Positions 1-9,599 of a stretch of DNA of 64,000 nt are shown in pieces. The notes below the pieces were generated by a model that made no database searches, was not told where the DNA came from, and saw only the letters and a list, made by a program, of their open reading frames with translations. Position numbers and translations under genes: made by a program. Every line of letters begins with the position of its first letter. Positions within the stretch are counted from its first letter, which is position 1. The DNA is from Rhizobiaceae bacterium (GTDB lineage Bacteria > Pseudomonadota > Alphaproteobacteria > Rhizobiales > Rhizobiaceae), in the NCBI GenBank assembly GCA_029212415.1, contig JARGOF010000006.1, positions 113,818 to 177,817 on the forward strand, written 5' to 3'.

Positions 1-2
1 AG

Positions 3-425
3 GTCAATCCGACCCAATGTGAGGCGCTTACAATGATCGCGGCGCAGGTCATGGGAAATGACGTCACTGTCGGTATTGGTGGGGCCAGTGGCTATCTGGA
101 AATGAATGTCTACAAGCCTGTGATGATCAATGCGATCCTGCAATCGATCCGCCTGTTGGGTGACGGCAGTTCGAATTTCGCGCGCTTCCTGGTTGATGGG
201 ACTGAGCCGAATGAAAAGCAGATCGCTGCCTATGTGGAAAACTCGCTGATGCTGGTCACGGCGCTCAGCCCGGTGATCGGTTATGACAAGGCAAGCCACG
301 CGGCGCATTACTCTTTTGAACAGGTTCTTACCCTGGGCGCGGCCTGCCTTGAACTGGGTTATGTTGATGAGACTGAATTTGACAGGATCGTCGATCCGGC
401 GAAAATGGTGCATCCGTCCGCTTGA
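3..425 (+). CDS. fumC: Class II fumarate hydratase, C-terminal part (cut by window start)
   Basis: This is the last 140 residues of fumarase C, which interconverts fumarate and L-malate in the TCA cycle in the cytoplasm. The reading frame is already open at the window edge and begins with [10 protein letters not shown], the stretch just after the family signature (GSSxMPGKxNP). It continues through the conserved [23 protein letters not shown] block and the small C-terminal domain, ending in DPAKMV. The 5' two thirds lie outside the window. An internal ATG at 33 is not the real start. Argininosuccinate lyase and aspartase belong to the same superfamily, but this C-terminal block fits fumarase best. 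Confidence 0.95.
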   Translation, partial: VNPTQCEALTMIAAQVMGNDVTVGIGGASGYLEMNVYKPVMINAILQSIRLLGDGSSNFARFLVDGTEPNEKQIAAYVENSLMLVTALSPVIGYDKASHAAHYSFEQVLTLGAACLELGYVDETEFDRIVDPAKMVHPSA

Positions 426-449
426 ATCACGAACCTGTGAGACAGGGCA

Positions 450-1220
450 TCAATTCATCAGAGCGATGACCGAGCGCATGAAAATATAGAGACCCAGGGC
501 TCCAAGTGCGATGAGAAAGATCGACTTGAAGGTTTTTTCGGAAATGCGTTTTCTGATCCAGGTGCCTACCAGCATGCCGATTATGGTTGGTACCAGCCCG
601 GCCAGTGAGAGCAACGCCAGCTTTGGAGTGAGAATGCTCTGGGCTCCGAGCGACGCCGTCAGTCCTATGGTCGATAGAGTGAACAATATCCCCATCGCTT
701 GCACAAGCTGGTCTCGGGGCATTTGGGTCGACTGCAGATAGACGACGCCGGGAACCGTAAATACCCCTGTCAGTCCCGCCAGGATGCCGCTGATCATGCC
801 GATAATGGGGTTCAGCCCTTTTTCAAGATGGGCAGGGACGGCAAATTGCGAACGGTTCAGGCTGAAGATGGAGTAGCTCAAGAGAAGGGCGCCTAGCAAA
901 GCCGTGAGATAATTGACGTTGCCGCGGCTCAGGGCAAGTGTCCCTGGATAGGTGAAGATCATGGTCGCAACGAAAAACGGCCAGAAGCGCTTCAACAGGA
1001 TTATCGTGTCCTTGCCCCCGAAACCCTGCCAGAGATTGGTCGTCAGCGCAGGTATCAACAACAGCGCCATGGCTGTCGGCAGGCCGAAGATAGCGGTCAG
1101 AAGGCCAACGCCAACCAGGGGCAGACCGAAGCCGACAATGCCTTTGGTGCAGCCGGCAAGCAGAAAAACAAGACCGGTTATGATGAGAACGGAGGTGTCT
1201 GGCATGAATTGGTCGGCCAT
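450..1220 (-). CDS. Sulfite exporter TauE/SafE family membrane protein
   Basis: A 256-residue hydrophobic protein with about eight predicted membrane segments and the TauE/SafE-type opening (GCTKGIVGFGLPLVGVGLL), followed by a second half of similar layout (GILAGLTGVFTVPGVVYLQ). Members of this family move sulfite, sulfoacetate or other organosulfur or carboxylate anions across the inner membrane; the substrate cannot be told from sequence. It converges on fumC with only about 25 bases between the stops and has no co-directional partner. The ATG at 1220 gives the expected family length. Confidence 0.85.
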   Translation of the reverse strand: MADQFMPDTSVLIITGLVFLLAGCTKGIVGFGLPLVGVGLLTAIFGLPTAMALLLIPALTTNLWQGFGGKDTIILLKRFWPFFVATMIFTYPGTLALSRGNVNYLTALLGALLLSYSIFSLNRSQFAVPAHLEKGLNPIIGMISGILAGLTGVFTVPGVVYLQSTQMPRDQLVQAMGILFTLSTIGLTASLGAQSILTPKLALLSLAGLVPTIIGMLVGTWIRKRISEKTFKSIFLIALGALGLYIFMRSVIALMN

Positions 1221-1502
1221 TTTTGGAAATTGGAATCTATGCCTGCAGCGGGCAGGGCATCGCTAGCATATTTCCAATGGGCAGTCTTTCCTCAGTGGCT
1301 GATAATTGGTTTTTCAAACGTATTGATTTCAGGCAAGTCTTGACCGACTTTGCGATTAGGGTGCATACATTCGGCTCCAAAACTGCACGAGCCTGACCCT
1401 TGAGCCGTATGGCCCTATCAGCTCACCTTGTTTTCCACACCTTGTCTTATCGGAAAATTATCTGCCGTTTTCAGGGCCTGCTCTGGGGTTTTCGTCTGTA
1501 AT

Positions 1503-2738
1503 ATGTCTTATTTTGCCTTTGTGCGTGACAATGTCCGCTGGCTTGCCGGCGGGTTCCTGCTGACATTTTTTTCCAGCTTTGGACAGACCTTCTTCATATC
1601 CCTGTCCGCAGGCAGCATCCGGTCGGAATTTGGCTTGAGTCATGGCGAATTTGGTTCGGTATACATGATTGCCACGTTGGCCAGTGCGCTGACCCTGTCG
1701 CAGCTCGGCAAGATCGTTGACAGCCTGAGCGTTTCTCGCGTTGCATTGATCATCATTCCTCTTCTTGCCCTGTTTGCCGCATCAATGGCTTTCGCCAATA
1801 GTCTTGTCCTTCTGGTCGTGGCAATTTTTGGCCTGCGGCTTTTCGGTCAGGGCATGATGACTCACAATGCCATTACGGCCATGGGCAGGTGGTATGTCGC
1901 GCAGCGTGGCCGCGCTGTCTCCGTCGCGTCACTGGGCCATCAGGTGGGCGAAGCGGCCCTGCCGATCATCTATGTGTCCATTGTTGCCACAGTTGGCTGG
2001 CGCAACACCTGGTTGCTGTCGGCACTGGTGATCATGGGTTTTGCGCTGCCATTGGTTTATGCGCTGATGCGCAAGGAGCGGCAGCCGCGGTCAACCGATG
2101 GCGTTGCCCTGAACGGTGCACCAAAGGACTGGACCCGCAAGGAAGTCCTGCGCGATCCGGTTTTCTGGTTGATTTTGTTGGGTATTCTGGCGCCGGGTTT
2201 TATCGGTACATCGATATTTTTCCATCAGGTCTATCTGGTGGAACTGCGGGGCTGGTCGATGCAGGCATTCGCCGGTTCCTTCGTCTTCATGTCCGTGATG
2301 AATTTCAGCTTTGCCCTGATCAGCGGCATTCTCATTGACCGCTTTTCCGCACTGACGCTTCTGCCGACATTTCTGTTGCCGATGGCCGTATCCTGTTTCC
2401 TGCTGGGTGGTATCGAGGCACAATGGGGGATATTCGCCTTCATGGCATTGCTTGGCATGTCCTATGGCGTGTCAGGGACGCTGTTTGGCGCCCTTTGGCC
2501 GGAGATATACGGCATCCGTCACCTGGGCTCCATTCGTGCCATCATTGTGGCCTTCATGGTCTTTTCCACCGCAATGGGACCCGGAATTACAGGCTTCCTG
2601 ATTGACTATGGTGTAGACTATCCCTCACAAATATTGGTCATGGGCGCCTATTGTCTTGTGGCCTCCATTGCGATGATGCTGGTCAGTCGCATGGTCAAAA
2701 GGCGAAACATCACCATCGCCGCAGCTGATGTGGCATAA
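1503..2738 (+). CDS. MFS transporter
   Basis: A 411-residue major facilitator superfamily carrier with about twelve hydrophobic segments. The first helices run FLLTFFSSFGQTFFISLSAG, and a charged cytoplasmic loop (RKERQPRSTDG) separates the two six-helix halves. It resembles the monocarboxylate/oxalate-formate-antiporter type of MFS proteins, but the substrate is unknown. The frame is open upstream to 1428. The ATG at 1503 was chosen because it begins at the usual short cytoplasmic leader before helix 1; no strong ribosome binding site decides it. It precedes gltX by about 40 bases and could be co-transcribed with it. Confidence 0.85.
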   Translation: MSYFAFVRDNVRWLAGGFLLTFFSSFGQTFFISLSAGSIRSEFGLSHGEFGSVYMIATLASALTLSQLGKIVDSLSVSRVALIIIPLLALFAASMAFANSLVLLVVAIFGLRLFGQGMMTHNAITAMGRWYVAQRGRAVSVASLGHQVGEAALPIIYVSIVATVGWRNTWLLSALVIMGFALPLVYALMRKERQPRSTDGVALNGAPKDWTRKEVLRDPVFWLILLGILAPGFIGTSIFFHQVYLVELRGWSMQAFAGSFVFMSVMNFSFALISGILIDRFSALTLLPTFLLPMAVSCFLLGGIEAQWGIFAFMALLGMSYGVSGTLFGALWPEIYGIRHLGSIRAIIVAFMVFSTAMGPGITGFLIDYGVDYPSQILVMGAYCLVASIAMMLVSRMVKRRNITIAAADVA

Positions 2739-2780
2739 TAGAGCTTGCCAATTTGAACCCGCTTGAGTAATCCGGCCACC

Positions 2781-4175
2781 ATGAATGACTTTGAAAACAC
2801 CATGCCTGTCACGGTCCGGTTCGCGCCGTCCCCAACCGGCTACATCCATATTGGCAATGTGCGCACCGCGCTGTTCAACTGGCTCTTTGCGAAAAAACAT
2901 GGCGGCCAGTTCATCCTGCGGTTCGACGACACCGATGTGGCGCGGTCAAAGACCGAATATGCCGATGCCATTGCGCAGGATCTGAAGTGGCTTGGAATCA
3001 CACCCGATACGGTCGCCTGGCAATCAAAGCGGATCGATGCCTATGTTGTGGCTGCCGACAAGCTCAAGGCAGCTGGTCTCCTGTACCCCTGCTATGAGAG
3101 TGGAGAAGAGCTGGAACGGCGGCGCAAGCTGCGCATGGCGCGCCGGCTTCCTCCCATTTACGGGCGCGAGGCGCTGAAACTGACGGACGAAGAAAGAGCA
3201 AAGCTGGAAGCGGACGGGCACAAGCCGCATTGGCGCTTTTTACTGCCGAATTTTGCTGACAACCCGTTTGAGACCAGACGAACCGAGATTCACTGGGATG
3301 ATGTGGTGCGCGGTCCTCAGACCGTCGACCTGGCCTCGATGTCAGACCCGGTTCTGGTGCGCGCAGACGGCACCTATCTCTATACGTTGCCTTCAGTGGT
3401 GGATGACATCGAGATGGGGGTGTCACACGTTATTCGCGGCGATGACCATGTGACCAATACGGGCGCCCAGATTGCATTGTTCAACGCGCTTGGAAGTCAG
3501 GCGCCTGAGTTTGGACATCATAATCTTCTGACGACGGTATCGGGAGATGGGTTGTCGAAACGCTCCAATGCGCTGTCGATCGGTTCTCTTCGCGACGACG
3601 GTTTCGAGCCGATGGCGGTCTGCTGCCTTGCCGTGTTGATCGGCACCTCGGAAAATGTCTCGGCCCTGCCTTCCATGGAGGCCTTGCTGGAGGTTTTCCG
3701 ACCTGACATTGCATCCAAATCTGCCGCCAAGTTTGATCCGGCGGAACTGACCAGCCTCAACAAGACCCTCGTGCATCAGCTTTCTTTTGACGATGTGCGT
3801 GAACGATTGGCAGCAATGGGCATTGCCGGAGAAAAAGCGGAAGCATTCTGGCAGGCCGTTCATCAGAACACCGAATTCGTCACGGATGCCAAACGCTGGT
3901 GGAATATTGTTGAAACCGGGCCGGAACCGGGTGAAACGCTTGAGGATGATGATCTTGCATTTGTAAGAGAGGCTTTCGCGTTGCTGCCCCCGGAACCCTG
4001 GGACAATCAGACCTGGTCGGAATGGACAGGTCAGGTGAAGGCACAGACGGGGCGCAAGGGGCGAGGGCTCTTCATGCCTTTGCGTATTGCCCTTACCGGG
4101 ATTCGTTCGGGACCGGAGCTTGCAGATCTATTGCCTCTGATTGGTCGGGCAAAAACTTTGGACCGACAACCCTGA
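2781..4175 (+). CDS. gltX: Glutamate--tRNA ligase (HIGN variant)
   Basis: A class I aminoacyl-tRNA synthetase of 464 residues that charges tRNA with glutamate. Near the N-terminus, [14 protein letters not shown] carries the first signature, with Asn in place of the last His of [13 protein letters not shown] follows, and the KMSKS-type loop is GDGLSKRSN. Alphaproteobacteria often carry two GltX paralogues, and the HIGN form is typical of one of them, so a second copy outside the window is likely. Alternative starts are the TTG at 2763 and the ATG at 2802; none has a strong Shine-Dalgarno. The last 83 bases overlap the 3' end of the convergent DUF2865 gene. Confidence 0.93.
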   Translation: MNDFENTMPVTVRFAPSPTGYIHIGNVRTALFNWLFAKKHGGQFILRFDDTDVARSKTEYADAIAQDLKWLGITPDTVAWQSKRIDAYVVAADKLKAAGLLYPCYESGEELERRRKLRMARRLPPIYGREALKLTDEERAKLEADGHKPHWRFLLPNFADNPFETRRTEIHWDDVVRGPQTVDLASMSDPVLVRADGTYLYTLPSVVDDIEMGVSHVIRGDDHVTNTGAQIALFNALGSQAPEFGHHNLLTTVSGDGLSKRSNALSIGSLRDDGFEPMAVCCLAVLIGTSENVSALPSMEALLEVFRPDIASKSAAKFDPAELTSLNKTLVHQLSFDDVRERLAAMGIAGEKAEAFWQAVHQNTEFVTDAKRWWNIVETGPEPGETLEDDDLAFVREAFALLPPEPWDNQTWSEWTGQVKAQTGRKGRGLFMPLRIALTGIRSGPELADLLPLIGRAKTLDRQP

Positions 4176-5142
4176 TCTGTCGGTCCGGGTCTATGTCACG
4201 AGCAGGTCCATCCTCACCATTCATCTCGGGCCGTTTGGCCTGCAATGTATCTGCCGGGCCTGTCCCGGCCGGTTGTGAAGACAATTGCGTCTTGTTTTTG
4301 CGGGTGGGTATCAGGACTATGGACCCTGCGGAAGGTCCACTTGCTGCATCATCCCGGGCTTCGGATCCGGGATAATCGCAGTTGCATTGCGGATCCGAGC
4401 CGACGGCACGTTTCCTGTAGGCGAATGCATTGGGCAAAGAGAGATAGGGGGTCTGGCCGTCAAGCGACAGCATGTTTTCGCTGTCTTTTTCCGCAACGCT
4501 TTGAAAATACAGTTCCACTGTGGAGCCCGGGCACATGTTTTCGCAGCGGCTGGCATCCTGATCGAATTGTGCGGGCGAAGAACCATAGGAAATCGGGAAA
4601 TAGTAGCCGTCACAGCGACGCACGCACATCGTGCGATACGTCCCCCCGGTGGGGCCACTCAAATCTGTGGACTCCTCTGCCAGGGTCAGTGACTGACGCA
4701 TATCCGTGGCATCATTGAAGCTGCAACCATTGGCCTTCATGGCCTGGAGAATGCGGTTGCGGGCTGTTTCACTGTCCTGCCTTGTCAAGGCATCGCTGTT
4801 GTGGTTGATCATCCGCACGTCCTCCTCCAGACGCTCCATTCTACTGGATACGACCGCACAGGCAGATCTGTTCTCGCTGTTGTAGATGATGACGCTGCCT
4901 CGCGAGCAATTCAGCCGGCTCTTCTCTGATTTCAGCTCTGCAATGCGCTGGCCATAGTCTCGCAGTCGACGGGCGTTCTCTGCCCGAATCTCGGCGGCCT
5001 GAGCGCTGTCATCAAGTTGTGCGATCAGTCTGCTGCACAAGGATGAATCCTGTGCGTCTGCGCTTTGTGCTGAGACACAGATGGCGATTGCGATTGCAAT
5101 ACATGCGAACAGGCAAGGAGATTCTGGACCGTTCTGTTTCAC
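4093..5142 (-). CDS. DUF2865 domain secreted protein
   Basis: A cysteine-rich exported protein of unknown function. With the GTG at 5142 as start it opens with a clear Sec signal peptide (hydrophobic core [16 protein letters not shown], likely cleavage after SADA). The mature part has a helical region, then the DUF2865 core: [15 protein letters not shown], then [14 protein letters not shown]. The tail is a charged, disordered-looking linker. DUF2865 proteins are common in Rhizobiales and have no assigned role. The frame extends to a GTG at 5202, but that adds a segment encoded by a hairpin-forming sequence and has no ribosome binding site, so 5142 is preferred. The 3' end overlaps gltX tail to tail. 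Confidence 0.8.
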   Translation of the reverse strand: MKQNGPESPCLFACIAIAIAICVSAQSADAQDSSLCSRLIAQLDDSAQAAEIRAENARRLRDYGQRIAELKSEKSRLNCSRGSVIIYNSENRSACAVVSSRMERLEEDVRMINHNSDALTRQDSETARNRILQAMKANGCSFNDATDMRQSLTLAEESTDLSGPTGGTYRTMCVRRCDGYYFPISYGSSPAQFDQDASRCENMCPGSTVELYFQSVAEKDSENMLSLDGQTPYLSLPNAFAYRKRAVGSDPQCNCDYPGSEARDDAASGPSAGSIVLIPTRKNKTQLSSQPAGTGPADTLQAKRPEMNGEDGPARDIDPDRQIRVVGPKFLPDQSEAIDLQAPVPNESR

Positions 5143-5255
5143 ATCAATGGACCTTGAGATGGTTCGGATTCTGTCTCGAAACCATCTTATCAAGCTTTCC
5201 ACTAAAGCGTGAAACAGTTTTCGGGGCTGGAAAATTTGCGTGCAGGTCCTGCAGC

Positions 5256-5314
5256 AAATCCCAGGGCAGACCTCCGGATAAATCCCGGGGCAGATCTCGG
5301 GGCAGATCTCGGGG
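5256..5314. repeat. Short G-rich direct repeats downstream of luxI
   Basis: Two near-identical 18-bp copies, AAATCCCAGGGCAGACCT (5256-5273) and AAATCCCGGGGCAGATCT (5280-5297), lie 24 bp apart. The second runs into another CGGGGCAGATCT and a partial third copy of that 12-bp unit. An odd palindrome, TGCAGG-T-CCTGCA, sits just before them at 5241-5253. No gene is supported here. The array lies between luxI and the DUF2865 gene, both read leftwards. Confidence 0.6.
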
Positions 5315-5434
5315 GTGCAGCTTCAAATGGCCACATGATTTCAGCCGGCTCAGCCTTTACCTCAACCCAAGAATATCGGGAGAGGTAAAGACGATCTTGC
5401 CAGACCGAAACCGGAATTTCCGTCCAATTGCAGC

Positions 5435-6082
5435 CTAGGCTGCCCGGCGGGCTTCTTCCAGGTTCAAAGGTGTTTCCAACACGGTTTGCGGTATGGAGGC
5501 CACCGATTTCATCTGATTGAGCATTGCATGCGAGACTTCCCATCCAACAGCAACCGCAACGACCTTGCCTATTCTAAGAGGCTTGCCAATCCGCTCGCCC
5601 GGGCATCCCATTCTACGGAACATGCGTTCCAGGAAAATATCAGTGACCGTCACGATATGGTCGATTCCGGAGGCAAGACACAATTCTCCGACGCCACACA
5701 TAAGCTCGGCCGCAGCAATCGTGACCTGATTTGAGGCGCGATCCTGCAGCAGATCGGGTTCGATGCAAAAACGGCTTGATTCCCAGACCGCTGCGCTGCG
5801 GATAGGAGGCTCGCCAGCCATCAACTGCGGGAACGTATCCGCCAGCATGTTGGGGCCGAGGGTGGGAAGCAGGCGCAACGCCCCGCGCAGCTTGCCACTT
5901 GTTGGAGAAATCGATGTTACGTAGATTGGGTTGGCTTCATCATAACGGTCAACCTCCTGACCATCCTTGATCTCCACATCCCACTTCAGGTTATCGTGAA
6001 ACACACGTTTGCGTAGCCGATATATTTCCGCCATTTCTTCGGGATGGGTTTTGATGTCAAGCCGATTGAAAATTCGGATCAT
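5435..6082 (-). CDS. luxI: LuxI-family acyl-homoserine-lactone synthase
   Basis: An autoinducer synthase of 215 residues that would make an N-acyl-homoserine lactone from S-adenosylmethionine and an acyl donor. All the residues regarded as invariant in the family are present: R24, F28, W34, D45 and D48 (in RKRVF, LKWD and VDRYD), the later Arg in GALRLLP and the WESSRF pair. The ATG at 6082 was chosen over the one at 6088 because GGAG then lies seven bases upstream and because the catalytic residues fall at their usual numbers. It lies downstream of luxR on the same strand with a lux-box-like dyad between them, so positive feedback is likely. The acyl chain made cannot be read from sequence. 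Confidence 0.93.
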   Translation of the reverse strand: MIRIFNRLDIKTHPEEMAEIYRLRKRVFHDNLKWDVEIKDGQEVDRYDEANPIYVTSISPTSGKLRGALRLLPTLGPNMLADTFPQLMAGEPPIRSAAVWESSRFCIEPDLLQDRASNQVTIAAAELMCGVGELCLASGIDHIVTVTDIFLERMFRRMGCPGERIGKPLRIGKVVAVAVGWEVSHAMLNQMKSVASIPQTVLETPLNLEEARRAA

Positions 6083-6143
6083 GGTCATACTCCAGTAGCA
6101 CTCAGGGACTGGAGAATTATGATGTGGTTAGAAGGATCTGTGG

Positions 6144-6163
6144 TACTGTCACTACCGACAGTA
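6144..6163. promoter_or_regulatory. Putative lux box in front of luxI
   Basis: The 20-bp sequence TACTGTCACTACCGACAGTA has perfect 7-bp inverted arms around a 6-bp centre and fits the CT-N12-AG pattern of lux/tra boxes. It lies about 60-80 bp upstream of the luxI start, where an activating LuxR dimer would normally bind next to the -35 region. The likely binder is the LuxR protein encoded immediately upstream. Binding is inferred. Confidence 0.7.
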
Positions 6164-6243
6164 TTTACAATTTAATTCAAATTAATTGCATTTCAGGGGC
6201 GATTTATGAACCCGAGACCCTCTTGAACGGCCTTTTGTGCCCG

Positions 6244-6960
6244 CTATAGGGGTATCATGCCGCGCAACACGGCCTGTGCTACGGCCTGGGAATTTGTGAC
6301 AACACCCAATTTTTTGCGCGCATTGGTCATGAAAAATCGCACTGTCCGCTCGGAAATTCCAAGGATCATCGAAATTTCCCAGTAGCTTTTTCCCGCTGCC
6401 GTCCACTTCAAAACCTCAGCTTCACGTGCGGTCAGATCCGCTTCGGGAAGGTCCTGGGCCATTTCCTGGCGGGCAGCATGGAGATAGGTTGCCAATATTT
6501 GTATCTCGCCAATATGCTCCCGGCGATATTGCGGCCATTCGCTGACAGCTACGCCAACATCAATGGCAAAATGAGCGGCTTGATTGCCTCTGCAAAGCAG
6601 CGGGATGGTCATGCCCGTGGTGGAGACACCGAAGGAACTGGCGGTGGCAAACAATTTCTGTGCATTTTTGTTATTGATATAGGCTTGCCAGTCTACCGGC
6701 GTGATGCCTGTCAGAGCCGCTTGCGCAATCGGGTCGACCAGATGCAAATCGTTGTCTGTGTAATGTTGCACGAGATCTTCAGGGAAAGTGTGGAGCATAT
6801 CGAGCGCTTTTTGACGGCCTGCAGCGAGCGAAATGTTCATATAGGATTGATGCCGGACACCGAAAAATTCCTGGATCCTGCCAAAAAGACTCTCGGTTTC
6901 CTTTCCGGTTGCTTGCTCCAAATCACCCAGAAGATCAAAATAAGCTTGTCGACGTGACAT
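6244..6960 (-). CDS. luxR: LuxR-family quorum-sensing regulator
   Basis: A 238-residue transcription factor with an N-terminal autoinducer-binding domain (about 15-160) and a C-terminal LuxR helix-turn-helix (about 170-235; LTAREAEVLKWTAAGKSYWEIS then ISERTVRFFMTNARKKLGV). Ligand-pocket residues by TraR numbering are Y61 (in QHY), D70-P71 (VDPIAQ), W85 (PVDW) and G113. The usual W57 is replaced by Leu (FPEDLVQHY instead of PxxWxxxY). It lies 160 bases upstream of luxI on the same strand and is the obvious receptor for its product. The upstream region to 7117 is AT-rich and probably carries its promoter. Confidence 0.92.
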   Translation of the reverse strand: MSRRQAYFDLLGDLEQATGKETESLFGRIQEFFGVRHQSYMNISLAAGRQKALDMLHTFPEDLVQHYTDNDLHLVDPIAQAALTGITPVDWQAYINNKNAQKLFATASSFGVSTTGMTIPLLCRGNQAAHFAIDVGVAVSEWPQYRREHIGEIQILATYLHAARQEMAQDLPEADLTAREAEVLKWTAAGKSYWEISMILGISERTVRFFMTNARKKLGVVTNSQAVAQAVLRGMIPL

Positions 6961-7117
6961 TTATGGACAACCCCTGAACGATTGAGTTGTACTGCTGTCA
7001 GGATGTATCGCGCGCGTATCCAGCAATTTCCCTAACCTGCAAATGTGTTTCTGAAAATCAACAATTCTCGAGACAATTTAATTAAAATTTTCAACAAATT
7101 ATACTAAAAATTGAAGC

Positions 7118-9433
7118 CTATTCTGGAATCGACGCCTCGACAACAGCCAATGTTGCCATATTTACAACACCCCGGGAGGTGACGGATGGAGACAGGATAT
7201 GGGCCGGTTTTGCAGCTCCAATCAGAATTGGACCGACGTGGAGCGCATCGGTCATCGATTTGACAACACCCAGAGTGATGTTTGCAGCGTCCAGATTTGG
7301 GAACACCAGCAGGTTGGCTTCCCCGGTGAGGCGGGAATCCGGCATGACGCGGTTGCGCAATAATTCCGAAATGGCAGAGTCGCCATGCATTTCACCATCT
7401 GCTTCAAGTTCCGGCTCCCATTGGTGAATCAGCCGGATGGCCTCGCGCATTTTTCTGGCGCTGGCTGAATCACGCGTGCCAAAGTCAGAATGTGAGACCA
7501 GGGCTGCCCGCGGGGTAATTCCAAACCGTCTGATTTCCTTTGCTGCCATCAAGGTGGTTTCCGCGATTTCTTCTGCGGTTGGATCAAGCGATACAAATGT
7601 GTCGGTGAAGAATGTCGCACCGCGCTGGGAAATGAGCAGGCTCATGGCCGATAGATTGCATACGCCCTTGCGCAATCCGATCACCTGTTCGACGACCCGC
7701 AGGTGCCGGGCATATCTGCCTTCCACACCGCAAATCAGCGCGTCTGCGTCGCCGCGTCGAATGGCCAGTGCTCCGATGACTGTCGAGTTGGTGCGCACGA
7801 TGGTTCGGGCTGCTTCAGGATTGACCCCCAACCTGCCGACCAGCGAGAAATACAGGTCAACATACTCACGATAGCGCGGGTCATCATGGGGATTGGTAAT
7901 CTGGAAGTCCTTGCCGGCGCGAATCTTGAGCCCGAAACGCTGCAATCTGCTTTCAATGATGTCGGGGCGTCCGATCAATATGGGCTGCGCAACCTGTTCT
8001 TCCACCAGGACCTGTGTCGCCCGCAACACCCGTTCGTCTTCGCCTTCGGCAAAGATGACCCGTTTTTTCAGCGCTGTTTTGGCCGCAGCAAAGAGCGGTT
8101 TCATGATCAGGCCGGAGCGGAAGACAAAACGGTTGAGCGTATCAAGATAGGCGTCATTGTCGCTGATTGGTCTGGAGGCGACGCCGGTGTCCGTTGCAGC
8201 CTGCGCCACGGCGGGAGCGATGCGCAAAATGAGACGCGGATCAAAGGGTGAGGGAATGAGATAGTCCGGTCCAAAGACGGGTATTTCGCCTGAATAGGCT
8301 TTGGCAGCAATATCGGACGTCACTTCGCGCGCCAGACCTGCAATGGCATTGACCGCAGCCATCTTCATGTCTTCGTTGATGGTGCGCGCGCCGCAATCCA
8401 GCGCTCCACGGAAGATGTAGGGAAAGCACAGGACGTTGTTGACCTGATTTGGGAAATCAGATCGGCCTGTGCAAATCATCGCGTCGGGACGTGCTTTTCT
8501 GGCATCGTCGGGCATGATTTCCGGATTGGGATTTGCCAGCGCCATGATAAGTGGCCGGTCGGCCATGTTTTTGAGCATTGCCGGTTTGAGAACATTGGCC
8601 GCCGAGAGGCCAAGAAACACGTCCGCGCCTGCAATGCTTTCGGACAGAACGCGATGGTCGGAGCGTTGGGCATAGACGGATTTCCACTGATCCATCAGTT
8701 CTTCGCGTCCCTCATAAACCAGCCCGACAATATCGTGGACCCAGATGTTTTCGCGCCGCGCACCCATGCTGACAAGCAGATTGAGGCAGGCAAGAGCGGC
8801 TGCGCCGGCGCCGCTCGTTACGATCTTGATGTCGTTGAGCTTTTTCCCAGTCAATTCCAGTGCGTTGGTGACAGCCGCTGCGACGATAATGGCTGTACCG
8901 TGTTGATCGTCATGGAAGACCGGGATGTCCATTTTTTCGCGCAATTGTGCTTCGATTTCAAAACACTCAGGCGCCTTGATATCCTCCAGATTGATTCCGC
9001 CAAAGGTAGGCTTCAGGGCGGAGACAACGGTCACCATCGTGTCGATGTCCAGAGCATCAACTTCTATGTCAAAGACATCGATTCCGGCGAATTTCTTGAA
9101 CAGAACCGCCTTGCCTTCCATGACAGGTTTCGAAGCCAGCGGGCCAATGGCACCAAGACCCAGTACCGCGGTTCCATTTGTGACGACGGCAACCAGGTTT
9201 GCCCGGGCCGTGTAATCGGCTGCCAGTTGCGGATCTTTCTGAATGGCAAGGCAGGGCGCCGCAACGCCCGGAGAATAGGCAAGAGCAAGGTCCCGCTGAT
9301 TTCCAAGCGGTTTGGTGGCCTGTATTTCCAGCTTACCCGGACGGGGGTATTTGTGAAAATACAGAGCGCTTTCATCAAGGTCGTGAATGCCGGAGTCCTC
9401 AGGCTTGTCTTTTTTGCCGCTCACTTTGTTCAT
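7118..9433 (-). CDS. maeB: NADP-dependent malic enzyme with phosphotransacetylase-like domain
   Basis: This 771-residue enzyme oxidatively decarboxylates malate to pyruvate with NADP, linking the TCA cycle to gluconeogenesis and NADPH supply. The N-terminal malic enzyme domain (about 15-160) includes YSPGVAAPC and a catalytic-site region around [14 protein letters not shown]. The NAD(P)-binding domain (about 165-400) carries FHDDQHGTA and [11 protein letters not shown]. The C-terminal third (about 430-765) is a phosphotransacetylase-like domain, as in the MaeB class of proteobacteria, usually regulatory and not catalytic. The ATG at 9433 was preferred to the upstream in-frame codon at 9454 on family alignment. 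Confidence 0.95.
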   Translation of the reverse strand: MNKVSGKKDKPEDSGIHDLDESALYFHKYPRPGKLEIQATKPLGNQRDLALAYSPGVAAPCLAIQKDPQLAADYTARANLVAVVTNGTAVLGLGAIGPLASKPVMEGKAVLFKKFAGIDVFDIEVDALDIDTMVTVVSALKPTFGGINLEDIKAPECFEIEAQLREKMDIPVFHDDQHGTAIIVAAAVTNALELTGKKLNDIKIVTSGAGAAALACLNLLVSMGARRENIWVHDIVGLVYEGREELMDQWKSVYAQRSDHRVLSESIAGADVFLGLSAANVLKPAMLKNMADRPLIMALANPNPEIMPDDARKARPDAMICTGRSDFPNQVNNVLCFPYIFRGALDCGARTINEDMKMAAVNAIAGLAREVTSDIAAKAYSGEIPVFGPDYLIPSPFDPRLILRIAPAVAQAATDTGVASRPISDNDAYLDTLNRFVFRSGLIMKPLFAAAKTALKKRVIFAEGEDERVLRATQVLVEEQVAQPILIGRPDIIESRLQRFGLKIRAGKDFQITNPHDDPRYREYVDLYFSLVGRLGVNPEAARTIVRTNSTVIGALAIRRGDADALICGVEGRYARHLRVVEQVIGLRKGVCNLSAMSLLISQRGATFFTDTFVSLDPTAEEIAETTLMAAKEIRRFGITPRAALVSHSDFGTRDSASARKMREAIRLIHQWEPELEADGEMHGDSAISELLRNRVMPDSRLTGEANLLVFPNLDAANITLGVVKSMTDALHVGPILIGAAKPAHILSPSVTSRGVVNMATLAVVEASIPE

Positions 9434-9458
9434 TCCTCCATTGTGCTTGCGCATTCAT

Positions 9459-9488
9459 TGGAAATTCACGCCTTGGAAATTCAGGCGT
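9459..9488. repeat. 15-bp direct repeat upstream of maeB
   Basis: TTGGAAATTCACGCC is followed immediately by TTGGAAATTCAGGCG, a near-perfect tandem pair that starts about 25 bp upstream of the maeB start codon. It could be a regulator site on the DNA or lie in the mRNA leader. The function is unknown. Confidence 0.45.
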
Positions 9489-9599
9489 AAGGCATCAATC
9501 CTTACCACGCAAACAGGTTCTGGCATCCTGATACTTCGTGGCTGCGATCAGTTGATCTGCCCATCCCGGGCAATCGGGGCCGCGTCGACGATGATCGCG

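Noticed and set aside
5144-5326. Minus-strand frame encoding a RDLP-type repeat peptide
   Set aside because: It is produced by the G-rich DNA repeats; it has no ribosome binding site and overlaps the upstream region of the DUF2865 gene.
7118-9433. Frame-fused pta and maeB as two broken genes
   Set aside because: The malic enzyme-phosphotransacetylase fusion is the normal MaeB architecture in proteobacteria and the frame is continuous.
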